A stretch of 64,000 nt of DNA from Variovorax fucosicus (lineage in GTDB: Bacteria > Pseudomonadota > Gammaproteobacteria > Burkholderiales > Burkholderiaceae_C), in assembly GCF_030316825.1 (NCBI RefSeq), contig NZ_JASZYU010000001.1, positions 1,364,001 through 1,428,000 on the forward strand, in the 5' to 3' direction. The notes below the pieces were generated by a model, which did no database searches, was not told the DNA's origin, and saw nothing but the letters and a program-made list of their open reading frames with translations. Made by a program: the position numbers and the translations under genes. The stretch's first letter is position 1. Every line of letters begins with the position of its first letter. Of this stretch, positions 45,063 through 53,725 are shown piece by piece.

Positions 45063-46250
45063 TCAACGCAAAGCCGCTGCGCCCACCGGGCCCGGCGGCT
45101 TTTTTGCGCGCGCGCCGCTGCGCTCTCGCCGCGTCACCGTGTTCGGGTGCATCGGGCGCAGGTAGTCGTGCAGCGCCAGCGCCGCGGCGCCCACCGCTGG
45201 CGCGAGCAACCCGTGGCGCGCGCCACGCACCGCAGGCGGCGGCATGCCGGCAGCATCGGCATAGCTTTGCACCGTGGCGATCGCGCTGCGCAGGAATTCG
45301 GGATGCGCCTCGCAGGTCGAGCCGCCGATGACGATGGCGCGCGGGTCGAACGCCGTCCAGAGGTTCTGCAGCAGCACGCCGAGCATCTGCCCGGCCCGCT
45401 TCACGTCGCCGGCACCGCGTCCGAGTACGCGGGAGCCGAAGAATGCCTCGGCGCAACCGCGCCGGCCGCAGGAGCACAACGGCCCATCGGCCTGCAGGAT
45501 GGTGTGGCCGATCTCGCCCGCCATGCCTTGCGCGCCGGTGAAGAGCCGGTCGTTCAGCACGATGCCGGCGCCGACGCCGACGTCGCAGTCGACAAAGATC
45601 AGCGGGTCTTCGCCCTCGCCTTTGCAGAATTCGTATTCGCCGAGCGCGGCCACGTCGGCCTCGTTCTGCAATTGCACCGGCACGCGCGGCAGGCCGGCCA
45701 CCGCGAAGGCCTCGATGAGGTCGGGCAACAGGTCGAGCCGGCGCCAGCCCAGGTTCGGCGCGAACAGCACGATGCCGGTGGCGTCGTCGACCGCGCCCGG
45801 CACGCCGACACCGATGCCCGAAAGTTCAAGGCCGCGCGCCGCGATCTGCTTCCAGGCCTGCGCGCACATCGCGGCTGCCTGCGCGCAGGCGCGCGCGGGT
45901 TCGGTGCTGGCCAGCGGTTGCGCATCCGCGTGCAGCACCTCGCCCAGCAGCGAGACGCAAGCCACGCGCATCGTCTCGACGCCGATTTCCACCCCGACCA
46001 GCGCACGCACCCGGTCGTTGATGTGCAGCGGCGTCGACGGCCGGCCCAACCCGTCGTTCACCGCGGCGCCGGCCTCGCTGAGCCAGCGGTCGTCGATCAG
46101 TTCGCGCACCAGGCCGCTCACGGTCGACTTGGTCAATCCGCTTTCGCTGGCAAGCCGTGCGCGCGACAAGCCCGGCTGTGCGCGCAGCAGCCGCAGCACC
46201 ACGCTGCGGTTGATGCGCTTGAGCAGTTGCTGGTCGCCAATCGTTTTCAC
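45063..46250 (-). CDS. ROK-family transcriptional repressor (XylR-like)
   Basis: A 395-residue ROK protein: N-terminal winged helix ([48 protein letters not shown]) and a kinase-like domain with [21 protein letters not shown], the GxGxG-like [27 protein letters not shown] and the zinc motif [12 protein letters not shown]. Start is GTG, overlapping the ATPase stop by four bases (GTGA). As the last gene of the xylose-type ABC operon it is the expected regulator. A TTAGTT-N9-AACTAA site lies upstream of xylF. Confidence 0.92.
   Translation of the reverse strand: MKTIGDQQLLKRINRSVVLRLLRAQPGLSRARLASESGLTKSTVSGLVRELIDDRWLSEAGAAVNDGLGRPSTPLHINDRVRALVGVEIGVETMRVACVSLLGEVLHADAQPLASTEPARACAQAAAMCAQAWKQIAARGLELSGIGVGVPGAVDDATGIVLFAPNLGWRRLDLLPDLIEAFAVAGLPRVPVQLQNEADVAALGEYEFCKGEGEDPLIFVDCDVGVGAGIVLNDRLFTGAQGMAGEIGHTILQADGPLCSCGRRGCAEAFFGSRVLGRGAGDVKRAGQMLGVLLQNLWTAFDPRAIVIGGSTCEAHPEFLRSAIATVQSYADAAGMPPPAVRGARHGLLAPAVGAAALALHDYLRPMHPNTVTRRERSGARAKKPPGPVGAAALR
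45071..45106 (+). terminator. Terminator of the Bug gene, inside the 3' end of the convergent ROK gene
   Basis: AAGCCGC (45071-45077) pairs with GCGGCTT (45095-45101), with an inner GCCC/GGGC pair, followed by T6. It lies within the last codons of the ROK gene on the other strand. Confidence 0.75.
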
Positions 46251-47029
46251 GCGTGGGGTGCCTCGGCTTTGCCTTCCGGCTTCTTGCCCGCGATGATCAT
46301 CCCGAGCACCTCGTCCTCGGTGACGTCGGCGGTGCGGTAGGTGCCGACCAGCCGGCCGTTCTTCATCACCGCGAGCCGGTCCGAGAGGCCGAACACGTCG
46401 GGCATGTCGTGCGTGATCAGGAAGATGCCGACGCCGTCGTCCTTGAGCTGCTTGACCAGCCGGCCGACCATCGCGGTCTCTTCCGGCCCGAGCGCGGCGC
46501 AGGGCTCGTCCATGATCAGGATGCGCGCGTTGAAGTACAGCGCGCGCGAGATCGCCACCACCTGGCGCTGCCCGCCCGACAGCCGGCGCACCGGCACGCG
46601 GATGTTCGTGAAGTTCTTGTTGAGCCGGTGAAACACCTTGCGCGCCGCACCTTCCATGAAATGGTCGTCCAGCGTGTTCCAGCGCGTCATCTTCTCGCGG
46701 CCGAGGAAGAGGTTGGACACCGAATCCAGGTTGTCGGCCAGCGCCAGCGTCTGGTAGATGGTTTCGATGCCCTGCGCCTGCGCTTCGGCAGGCGTGCGGA
46801 TGTGCACCTTCTCGCCGGCGATCAGCGTGTCGCCCGAGTCGATCGGGTAGGCGCCCGCGAGCATCTTCATCAGCGTGGACTTGCCGGCGCCGTTGTGGCC
46901 CAGCAGCGCGACCACTTCGCCCGGGTAGAGGTTGACGCTCACGCCGTCCACCGCGTGCACGCCGCCGAAAGCCTTGCGGATCTCGCGCAGCTCGACCAAT
47001 GGCTTTGTCTTGTCGATCGTGGCGGCCAT
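46247..47029 (-). CDS. Sugar ABC transporter ATPase, single-domain type
   Basis: A 260-residue ATPase with Walker [10 protein letters not shown], signature [16 protein letters not shown], Walker [17 protein letters not shown]. XylG-type ATPases of E. coli have two fused cassettes (about 510 residues). This one has a single cassette and must act as a homodimer, as in fructose-type FrcA or alpha-proteobacterial sugar importers. The C-terminus is short and lysine-rich. Overlaps the permease stop by one base. Confidence 0.9.
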   Translation of the reverse strand: MAATIDKTKPLVELREIRKAFGGVHAVDGVSVNLYPGEVVALLGHNGAGKSTLMKMLAGAYPIDSGDTLIAGEKVHIRTPAEAQAQGIETIYQTLALADNLDSVSNLFLGREKMTRWNTLDDHFMEGAARKVFHRLNKNFTNIRVPVRRLSGGQRQVVAISRALYFNARILIMDEPCAALGPEETAMVGRLVKQLKDDGVGIFLITHDMPDVFGLSDRLAVMKNGRLVGTYRTADVTEDEVLGMIIAGKKPEGKAEAPHA

Positions 47030-48216
47030 CAGTTCTCTCCAAACTTGCGGCGGTACAGGACGTCGAACACCACCGCGATGATCAGCACCTGCCCGATGAT
47101 CACCATGCGTTTGCCGATCGGCACGTCGAGCAGCAGCATGCCGCTGTCGAGTGACTGCATGATCAGCGCGCCCAGCACCGAGCCGAAGATCGAGCCGCTG
47201 CCGCCGGCCAGCGCGGTGCCGCCGATGACGGCTGCCGCGATCACGTAGAGCTCCATGCCGGTGCCGAGCGAGTTGGTGCCGGCGTTGAGCCGCGCGATCG
47301 ATACGATCGCCGCGATGGTCACCAGCACCGCGAGCAGCGCGAACAGCATCAGCGTGACGCGCTTGACCGGAATGCCCACCAGCGCCGCCGCGTCCGGGTT
47401 GCCGCCCATCGCGAACACGTAACGGCCGAAGCGCGTGCGGTGCACGATGAACGACAGCACGATCGCCACCGCGGCCCAGATCAGCACCGGGATCGGGATG
47501 CCTTGCGCCTCGGTCTTGGACGAGATCTGGTAGTGGTTCATCGTCCACGCGAACGCCACCAGCACCGCGGCCGGCACCGCTGTCAGCAGCACGTCGACCC
47601 AGACCGCCTCGGTCGGCATCTCGTGGTGCTGGCGCGCGCGGCGCTTCTGCACCATGCGCGCGAACAGGATCGCCACCACCACCGCCGTGAGCACCCAGGT
47701 GGCCGTGACGCCGATGCCGCCGTCGTAGCCGCCGCCCAGGCTCTGGAAGAACTCGTCGTTGACCGGTTGGGTCTTGCCGTCGGCCACGAGAAACGCCGCA
47801 CCGCGGAACGACATGAGCCCGCCCAGCGTGACCACGAACGACGGCACGCCCAGCACCGCCGTGAGCCAGCCTTGGTAGATGGACACCAGCAACGCCACCG
47901 CGAGCCCCGCGAGGCAGGCAGTGGGCCACGACCAGCCCGAGGTGTACTGCAGGTAGGCGATCAGCACGCCGACGAAGCCCATCACCGAGCCGACCGACAG
48001 GTCGATGTGGCGCGCCACGATCACCAGCACCATCACCGTGGAGACGATGCCGACCACGGCCGTCTGCTGCGCGATGTTGTAGAGGTTCTCGGGCGACAGG
48101 AAGATGCCGCCCGAGAGGATGTGGAACACCACGCCCATCGCGATGAGCAGCACGCTCATCAGCACCAGGCGCAGGTCGACCCCGGCCCGGCGCCAGAGTG
48201 GCAAAGACTGATTCAT
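47029..48216 (-). CDS. xylH: Xylose-type ABC transporter permease (XylH)
   Basis: A 395-residue permease, longer than RbsC as XylH proteins are. About ten hydrophobic helices. [46 protein letters not shown] is the first signature, [30 protein letters not shown] the second, and [29 protein letters not shown] the cytoplasmic EAA-like loop. It lies between the binding-protein gene (115-bp spacer containing repeat copy 2) and the ATPase gene. Confidence 0.9.
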   Translation of the reverse strand: MNQSLPLWRRAGVDLRLVLMSVLLIAMGVVFHILSGGIFLSPENLYNIAQQTAVVGIVSTVMVLVIVARHIDLSVGSVMGFVGVLIAYLQYTSGWSWPTACLAGLAVALLVSIYQGWLTAVLGVPSFVVTLGGLMSFRGAAFLVADGKTQPVNDEFFQSLGGGYDGGIGVTATWVLTAVVVAILFARMVQKRRARQHHEMPTEAVWVDVLLTAVPAAVLVAFAWTMNHYQISSKTEAQGIPIPVLIWAAVAIVLSFIVHRTRFGRYVFAMGGNPDAAALVGIPVKRVTLMLFALLAVLVTIAAIVSIARLNAGTNSLGTGMELYVIAAAVIGGTALAGGSGSIFGSVLGALIMQSLDSGMLLLDVPIGKRMVIIGQVLIIAVVFDVLYRRKFGEN

Positions 48217-48234
48217 GGAATGACTCCTTCAGGA

Positions 48235-48326
48235 AACACCGCGGAACCGGCTTTGCCGGGCCGCTGGTGTTGCCCCCGGTGAGGGGGTTGGCGTAGCGAC
48301 ACGCAGTGCGCGAAGCCTGGGGGGTG
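48235..48326 (-). repeat. Structured intergenic repeat, copy 2
   Basis: Read along the minus strand it starts five bases after the xylF stop with CACCCCCCAGGCTTCGCGCA and repeats the pattern of copy 1: a CCCCC/GGGGG hairpin (loop changed), then the nested AACACC ... GGTGTT hairpin with the same CCGGC-AAA-GCCGG tip. Differences from copy 1 fall mostly in the first loop. Confidence 0.85.
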
Positions 48327-48331
48327 CTCTG

Positions 48332-49354
48332 CTACTTGCAGGCAGCGGGGGCCTTGTCGCCCGTGACGCCCTTGCAGAGTTCGTCCTTCTTGATCCAGCC
48401 GGCCTTCACCACCACGTCGAGGTTGCTGCGCGTGATCGCCACCGGCGTGAGGAAGCGCGACTGGAGCGCGATCTTCTTCTCGCCCTTGTCCCAGCTGGCG
48501 GCCTTTTCGACCGGCTTGCCGCCCGCGAGGGCGATGGCCGCGCTGGCGGCTTCCTTGCCGAGTTCGCGCGAGTCCTTCCAGACCGTGACGGTCTGCGTGC
48601 CGAGCGCCACGCGGTTCAGCGCCGCGAAGTCGGCATCCTGGCCCGACAACGGAATGCCGCGGATGCCCTTGGCCGAGAGCGCCGCCACCGCGCCGCCGGC
48701 GGTGCCGTCGTTGGAAGCCACGACCGCGTCGACCTTGCCGCCGGCCTTGGTCAGGATCTGCTCCATGTTCTTCTGCGCAACCTCGGGCTTCCAGCCTTCG
48801 GTGTATTCGTCGCCGACGATCTTGATGTCGCCCTTTTTCACCGCATCGGCAATGACTTCCTGCTGCCCGGCGCGCAGGAAGTTGGCGTTCGGGTCGGTCG
48901 GCGAGCCCTTGATCATCACGTAGTTGCCCTTGGGCGCCAGCTTGAACACCTCGCGCGCCTGCAGGCGGCCGACCTCGGTGTTGTCGAAGGTGATGTAGAA
49001 CACGCCGGGCGCCTCGATCAGGCGGTCGTAGGCCACCACGGGCACCTTCTGGCGCACGGCCTTGGTAACGGCAGGCAGGATCGCGTCCTTGTCCATCGCC
49101 AGCACGATCAGCACCTTGGCGCCCTTGGCCATCAAGCCCTCGATGTCGCCGAGCTGCTTCTCGGGCGAGCCGCCGGCATCCGCACTGATGTACTTGGCGC
49201 CGAGCTTTTCGAGCTGGGTCTTGATCGCGGCTTCGTCGGTCTTCCAGCGCTCTTCCTGGAAGTTCGACCAGCTCACGCCGACCACGGTCTGGGCGCAGGC
49301 GCCAATGGCAGCAAGGCCGAGGGCCAGTGCGGTGAGGGTGCTCTTGAGTTGCAT
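48332..49354 (-). CDS. xylF: D-xylose-type ABC transporter substrate-binding protein (XylF)
   Basis: A 340-residue periplasmic protein with signal peptide [20 protein letters not shown] (cleavage after CAQ). It follows E. coli XylF segment by segment: [86 protein letters not shown] and [22 protein letters not shown]. The start is the ATG that begins the signal peptide. Upstream is a ROK-type operator; downstream sits repeat copy 2. First gene of the xylFHG-ROK operon. Confidence 0.92.
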   Translation of the reverse strand: MQLKSTLTALALGLAAIGACAQTVVGVSWSNFQEERWKTDEAAIKTQLEKLGAKYISADAGGSPEKQLGDIEGLMAKGAKVLIVLAMDKDAILPAVTKAVRQKVPVVAYDRLIEAPGVFYITFDNTEVGRLQAREVFKLAPKGNYVMIKGSPTDPNANFLRAGQQEVIADAVKKGDIKIVGDEYTEGWKPEVAQKNMEQILTKAGGKVDAVVASNDGTAGGAVAALSAKGIRGIPLSGQDADFAALNRVALGTQTVTVWKDSRELGKEAASAAIALAGGKPVEKAASWDKGEKKIALQSRFLTPVAITRSNLDVVVKAGWIKKDELCKGVTGDKAPAACK

Positions 49355-49383
49355 GGGTGTGTCTCCGGTTGGAACGAGGTTAA

Positions 49384-49404
49384 TTAGTTCGGGTGGCAAA
49401 CTAA
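49384..49404. promoter_or_regulatory. Probable ROK/XylR operator upstream of xylF
   Basis: TTAGTT (49384-49389), nine bases, AACTAA (49399-49404): a perfect 6-bp inverted repeat in the AT-rich leader, 30 bp upstream of xylF. XylR/NagC-type ROK repressors bind such AT-rich TTxxxT/AxxxAA dyads. Confidence 0.6.
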
Positions 49405-49525
49405 CTATCTCATCCGGAACGCGGACCGGTCATCGGGGAATTCCCGGGTTAATCCGTGCGCGCGAATTGGTCACGCCCGATACGATTTCGGCGTTGGCGC
49501 CCGGTGTGCGGGCGCTGGAGACAAG

Positions 49526-50521
49526 ATGCACTCGTCCCTCTACCGCACGATGGCGCGGATCCGCGCTTTCGAGAATGCCGCCGAAGCGGCCAGCCAGGGC
49601 GGCGTGAGCGCCTATGGCCAGGAGGCTGCGGGCGCCGCCAGGGTGCGCGGCCCGCTGCACCTGTCGACCGGGCAGGAAGCCGTGCCGGCCGGCGTTTGCG
49701 CCCACCTCGCGCCCACCGACTACCTGACGTCCACGCACCGCGGCCACGGCCACACGCTGGCCAAGGGCGCCAACCTCACGCGGATGATGTGCGAGCTGTT
49801 CGGCAAGGCAACCGGCTTCAATGGCGGCAAGGGCGGCTCGATGCACATCGCCGATTTTTCGGTCGGCATGCTGGGCGCCAACGGCGTGGTGGCGGCCGGG
49901 CTGCCGATCGCGGTGGGTGCGGCCCATGCGCAAAAACTGCAGCGGCGCGACGCCATCACGGTCTGCTTCTTCGGTGACGGCGCGATCAACCGCGGCCCCT
50001 TTCTCGAAGCGCTCAACTGGGCCCGCGTCTACCAGCTGCCGGTGCTGTTCGTCTGCGAGGACAACCGCTGGAGCGCCACCACCGCAAGCGGCCCGATGAC
50101 GGCCGGCGACGGCGCGTCGGCCCGCGCGCGGGCGCTCGACATCGCGGCCACGCAGGTCGATGGCAACGACGTGTTCGCGGTGCACGCAGCCGCCGCCAGG
50201 CTGGTGGCCGAGGTGCGCAGCGGCGCCGGGCCGCGCCTGCTGCATGCGCTGACCTACCGTGTGAAGGGCCATGTGTCGGTCGATCCGGCCGCCTACCGCG
50301 ACGCCGGGGAGCTGGCCGCCGCGCTGGCGACCGACCCGATCGCCAATGCGCGCATGCAGTGCCTGCAAGCCGGCGTGGCGGCCGCCGCGCTGGACGCGAT
50401 CGATGCCGAGGCGCAGCGCGAAGTCGAAGCCGCGCTCGCCGCCGCCGCGGCGGCGCCCTGGCCGGACGCCAGCGCCGCCTTCACCGACGTGCAGACCACC
50501 GGGGCCGGCCAATGGCATTGA
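49526..50521 (+). CDS. 2-oxoacid-type dehydrogenase E1 component, alpha subunit
   Basis: A 331-residue thiamine-diphosphate-dependent E1 alpha (pyruvate/branched-chain/acetoin dehydrogenase type). Visible: GPLHLSTGQEAVPAGVCAHL, TSTHRGHGHTLAKGA, GSMHIADFSVGMLGANGVV, and the ThDP motif GDGAINRGPFLEALNWARVYQLPVLFVCEDN, starting GDG and ending N. The substrate cannot be deduced; acetoin-type enzymes have the closest STHRGHGH and GSMH pattern. A GGAGAC site precedes the ATG. Overlaps the beta-subunit gene by 10 bp. Confidence 0.9.
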   Translation: MHSSLYRTMARIRAFENAAEAASQGGVSAYGQEAAGAARVRGPLHLSTGQEAVPAGVCAHLAPTDYLTSTHRGHGHTLAKGANLTRMMCELFGKATGFNGGKGGSMHIADFSVGMLGANGVVAAGLPIAVGAAHAQKLQRRDAITVCFFGDGAINRGPFLEALNWARVYQLPVLFVCEDNRWSATTASGPMTAGDGASARARALDIAATQVDGNDVFAVHAAAARLVAEVRSGAGPRLLHALTYRVKGHVSVDPAAYRDAGELAAALATDPIANARMQCLQAGVAAAALDAIDAEAQREVEAALAAAAAAPWPDASAAFTDVQTTGAGQWH

Positions 50522-51474
50522 GCGAACTCAGCTACGCAGAAGCCGCCGCACTCGCGCTGCAGCACGAGATGGAAGCCGACGCCAACGTGGTCGTGCTCGG
50601 CGAGGACGTCGGACGCGGCGGCATCTTCGGCCAGTACAAGGGGCTGCAGCAGCGCTTCGGCACCGAGCGCGTGATCGACACGCCGATCAGCGAGGCCGCG
50701 ATCATGGGCGCGGGCGTCGGCATGGCGCTCGCGGGCCTGCGCCCGGTGGTCGAGATGCGCGTGGTCGACTTCGCGCTGTGCGGCATGGACGAACTCGTCA
50801 ACCAGGCCGCCAAGAACCGCTTCATGTTCGGCGGCCAGGGCCGCGTGCCGCTGGTGGCGCGCATGCCGGGCGGCATCTGGGACGCGTCGGCCGCGCAGCA
50901 TTCGCAGTCGCTCGAAGCCTGGTTCGCCCACCTGCCGGGCGTGGTGGTGGTGAGCCCGGCCACGCCGCAGGACAACTACAGCCTGCTGCGCGCGGCCCTG
51001 CGCTGCGGCGACCCGGTGGTCTACATCGAGCACAAGGCGCTGTGGGGCGCGCGCGGCGAGGTCGATACGACGCAGGTCGCCACGCTCGGCCAGGCCGCGC
51101 GGCTGCGCGACGGCGACGAGTTCACGCTGGTGAGCTGGGGCAAGCAGTTGCAGGTATGCGCCGCCGCCTGCGACGCGCTGGCGGCCGACGGCATCGCGGT
51201 CGACCTGCTCGATCTGCGCACGCTCTGGCCGTGGGATCGCGAAGCGGTGCTGGCCTCATGCGGGCGCACGCGCAAGCTGCTGGTGGTGCACGAGGCGGTG
51301 CGGGCCGCCGGCTTCGGCGCCGAGATCGCGGCAACGGCGGCCGAGGCGACCGGCTGCAAGGTCGCGCGGCTCGGTGCGCCGCGCATCCCGGTCGGCTATG
51401 CGCCGGTGCTCGAGGCGCAGTCGCGCGTGAGCGCCGAACAGATCGTGGCGGCGGCGCGCAGGCTGGTCGCCTGA
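50512..51474 (+). CDS. 2-oxoacid-type dehydrogenase E1 component, beta subunit
   Basis: A 320-residue E1 beta. LSYAEAAALALQHEMEADANVVVLGEDVGRGGIFGQYKGL, then FGTERVIDTPISEAAIMGAGVGMALAGLRPVVEM, and the transketolase C-terminal half (LLDLRTLWPWDREAVLASCGRTRKLLVVHEA). The start ATG lies inside the alpha gene, so the two chains are coupled. No E2 or E3 gene follows; the operon goes straight into a MarR gene. Confidence 0.9.
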   Translation: MALSELSYAEAAALALQHEMEADANVVVLGEDVGRGGIFGQYKGLQQRFGTERVIDTPISEAAIMGAGVGMALAGLRPVVEMRVVDFALCGMDELVNQAAKNRFMFGGQGRVPLVARMPGGIWDASAAQHSQSLEAWFAHLPGVVVVSPATPQDNYSLLRAALRCGDPVVYIEHKALWGARGEVDTTQVATLGQAARLRDGDEFTLVSWGKQLQVCAAACDALAADGIAVDLLDLRTLWPWDREAVLASCGRTRKLLVVHEAVRAAGFGAEIAATAAEATGCKVARLGAPRIPVGYAPVLEAQSRVSAEQIVAAARRLVA

Positions 51475-51923
51475 TGCCCATGGACAGCGACGACTCGCTT
51501 TTCTTCAAGCTGGTGCGGGTGGTCAACCTCACTGCGCGCCCGTTCCAGCAGCGCGTCGGCCGCCAGCACCAGCTCACGCTGAACGAATGGCGCGCGATGG
51601 CCGTGCTCGGCGCGCACCCGGGCTACACCGCCACCCAGGTGGTCGAGCAGACCGGCCTGGACAAGATGTCGGTGAGCCGCGCGCTGGCCGGCCTCAAGCG
51701 CGCCCGCCGCCTGCAGGCGCGCGACGACCCGACCGACCAGCGCCGCAGCCGGCTCTACCTCACGGCGGCCGGCAAGGAGCTCTTTGGCATCGTGCATGCG
51801 CTCGGCCGGCAGCGCGAAGCCGAACTGTTCGCGGGCGTGGATGCCGCGGAATTGGCGCGCTTCGGCGCCACGCTGGACAAGCTGATGGCGTCGGTGGCGA
51901 GCAGCGCGGAGCCGATCGACTGA
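51474..51923 (+). CDS. MarR-family transcriptional regulator
   Basis: A 149-residue winged-helix regulator. QLTLNEWRAMAVLGAHPGYTATQVVEQTGLDKMSVSRALAGLKRARRL is the DNA-binding part, followed by the wing DPTDQRRSRLYLTAAGKELF. The start shares one base with the E1 beta stop (TGATG); an internal ATG at 51480 is possible. Likely controls the dehydrogenase operon. Confidence 0.88.
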   Translation: MPMDSDDSLFFKLVRVVNLTARPFQQRVGRQHQLTLNEWRAMAVLGAHPGYTATQVVEQTGLDKMSVSRALAGLKRARRLQARDDPTDQRRSRLYLTAAGKELFGIVHALGRQREAELFAGVDAAELARFGATLDKLMASVASSAEPID

Positions 51924-51930
51924 GGCGGCG

Positions 51931-52689
51931 TCAGGCGGCAAAACCACCGTCGATGTTGAGGCTGGCGCCGGTCACGAAAGCGGCTTCCGGGCTGGCCAGG
52001 TAGGCGACCATGCCGGCGATCTCCTCCGGGTGGCCGTGGCGATCCAGCGCCATGAAGCTGTGCATGAAGCCGGCTTGCGGGCCGTCGGCCGGGTTCATGT
52101 CGGTATTGACCGGGCCCGGCTGGACGTTGTTGATCGTGATGCCGCGCGGGCCGAGATCCCGCGACAACCCCTGCACCAGCCCCTTGAGCGCCGCCTTGCT
52201 CATCGCATAAGCACTGCCGCCGGCAAACGGCATGCGGTCGGCGTTGGTGCTTCCGATGTTGATCACGCGTCCGCCCTGCCCCATGTGGGCCACGGCGGCC
52301 TGGGTGGCGACGAACACCGCGCGCACGTTGACAGCCACCGTGCGGTCGAAGTCCGCGAGGGTGAACTCGCCGATGGCACCCGGAACGAACACGCCCGCGC
52401 TGTTGACCAGGATGTCGAGACGACCGAAATCGGCCGCGGCCTGGTTGATGCCGGCGGTCAGCGCGGCGGCGTCAGCGCTGTCGATGCGCAGCGCCTGCGC
52501 GCGTCCGCCGGCCGCTTCGATGCTGCGCACCAGTTCGTCGGCCGGCGCCTTGGCACTGGTGTAGCTGAACGCGACCGCGGCGCCATCGTTGGCCAGCCGG
52601 CGCACGATGGCGGCGCCGATGCCGCGCGAACCGCCGGTGACGAAGGCAACCTTGCCGGCCAGCGGAAGGGAGTTGGAAGAGGTGGTCAT
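51931..52689 (-). CDS. SDR-family oxidoreductase
   Basis: A 252-residue classical SDR: cofactor motif TGGSRGIG, NSAGVF, catalytic Ser in INIGSTNADR and YAMSK, then PGPVNTDMNP and GASLNIDGGFAA at the C-terminus. Similar to FabG-like or 3-oxoacyl/glucose-dehydrogenase-type enzymes; substrate unknown. It is divergent from a LysR regulator gene, the usual setting for a regulated SDR of this kind. Convergent with the MarR gene (7 bp). Confidence 0.9.
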   Translation of the reverse strand: MTTSSNSLPLAGKVAFVTGGSRGIGAAIVRRLANDGAAVAFSYTSAKAPADELVRSIEAAGGRAQALRIDSADAAALTAGINQAAADFGRLDILVNSAGVFVPGAIGEFTLADFDRTVAVNVRAVFVATQAAVAHMGQGGRVINIGSTNADRMPFAGGSAYAMSKAALKGLVQGLSRDLGPRGITINNVQPGPVNTDMNPADGPQAGFMHSFMALDRHGHPEEIAGMVAYLASPEAAFVTGASLNIDGGFAA

Positions 52690-52775
52690 GGTGTCTTTCG
52701 ACGGAATGTGTTGAACAGGCCCTCAGTTTGGCGATGGTTGGCTGTTCCCGGTAGCCGCTAAAAAACCCAATCAGC

Positions 52776-52792
52776 TTCAACCGTTGGTTGAA
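52776..52792. promoter_or_regulatory. Inverted repeat in the SDR/LysR divergent region
   Basis: TTCAAC, CGTTG, GTTGAA: perfect 6-bp arms (52776-52781, 52787-52792), ten bases upstream of the LysR ATG. Suits a LysR-type or autoregulatory operator, although the exact T-N11-A form is not met. Confidence 0.5.
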
Positions 52793-52801
52793 AATGTGGC
52801 G

Positions 52802-53725
52802 ATGGAAGCCCTCAGCCATCTCGAATCCTTCGTTCAAAGCGCCGAGGCCGGCAGCTTTTCCGCGGCAGCGCGGCGCCTGGGCCTGACGCCGGCGGCGGTG
52901 AGCAAGAACGTGGCGCGGCTCGAAGCCCGGCTGGGTGTGCGCCTGTTCCAGCGCAGCACGCGGCGCCTCACGCTCACCGAAACCGGCGAGGGCTTCCTGC
53001 GCCAGGTGAGCGGCGGGCTCGCCACCCTGCAGGATGCCTTGGCGAACGTGAGCACCGTCGGCGGGCAACCGGCCGGCACGCTCAAGGTCAGCATGGGGCA
53101 GGCGTTCGGCCGTGCCTATGTGGTGCCGCTGCTCGGGGAGTTCCTGGCGCGCTATCCGGCCGTGCTGCCCGACTGGCATTTCGACAACCGGCAGGTCGAC
53201 CTGATCGGCGAAGGCTTCGACGCGGCCATCGGCGGCGGCATCGAGCTCACGCCGGGGCTGGTCGCGCGGGAACTCGGGCGGGTGCATGTGGTGGCGGTGG
53301 CGTCGCCCGGCTACATGGCAGCGCGGCCGATGCCCCAGCAGCCGGCGGATCTGGCCGCGCTCGACGGCATCGTGCGGCGTTCCTCGCCGACCGGCCGCGT
53401 GCGCGCCTGGACGCTGCGCAACGCGGCCGGCGAGGAAGGCGCGGTGGAACCAAAGCCGCGTGCGATCTTTAGCGACCCCGAGGCGATCGCGCTGGCGGTG
53501 CGCATGGGCCTCGGCGTGGCGTTGCTGCCGATGCCCTTTGCCGCGCCCGGTCTCGCGAGCGGCGAATTCGTGCGGCTGCTGCCAGGCTGGCATGCCGACT
53601 CCGGCGCACTGTCGCTCTACTACCCCGGCAAGAAACTTCTGCCGGCCAAAACGCGCGTGTTCGTCGACTTTGTGGTTGAGCGTTTCCGCGCGGCAGACTT
53701 TGCCCGGCGCATGCGCGGCGACTGA
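52802..53725 (+). CDS. LysR-family transcriptional regulator
   Basis: A 307-residue LTTR. The N-terminal helix-turn-helix (MEALSHLESFVQSAEAGSFSAAARRLGLTPAAVSKNVARLEARLGVRLFQRSTRRLTLTETGEGFL) is typical of the CrgA/AphB-like branch, followed by the periplasmic-binding-like effector domain. I use the ATG at 52802; a TTG 18 bases upstream lies inside the dyad. It probably controls the divergent SDR gene. Confidence 0.92.
   Translation: MEALSHLESFVQSAEAGSFSAAARRLGLTPAAVSKNVARLEARLGVRLFQRSTRRLTLTETGEGFLRQVSGGLATLQDALANVSTVGGQPAGTLKVSMGQAFGRAYVVPLLGEFLARYPAVLPDWHFDNRQVDLIGEGFDAAIGGGIELTPGLVARELGRVHVVAVASPGYMAARPMPQQPADLAALDGIVRRSSPTGRVRAWTLRNAAGEEGAVEPKPRAIFSDPEAIALAVRMGLGVALLPMPFAAPGLASGEFVRLLPGWHADSGALSLYYPGKKLLPAKTRVFVDFVVERFRAADFARRMRGD

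Noticed and set aside
45063..47042. A fusion of the sugar ATPase with the ROK repressor
   Set aside because: The upstream part is a shadow of the ATPase in another frame; ROK starts at the GTG at 46250 that overlaps the ATPase stop.
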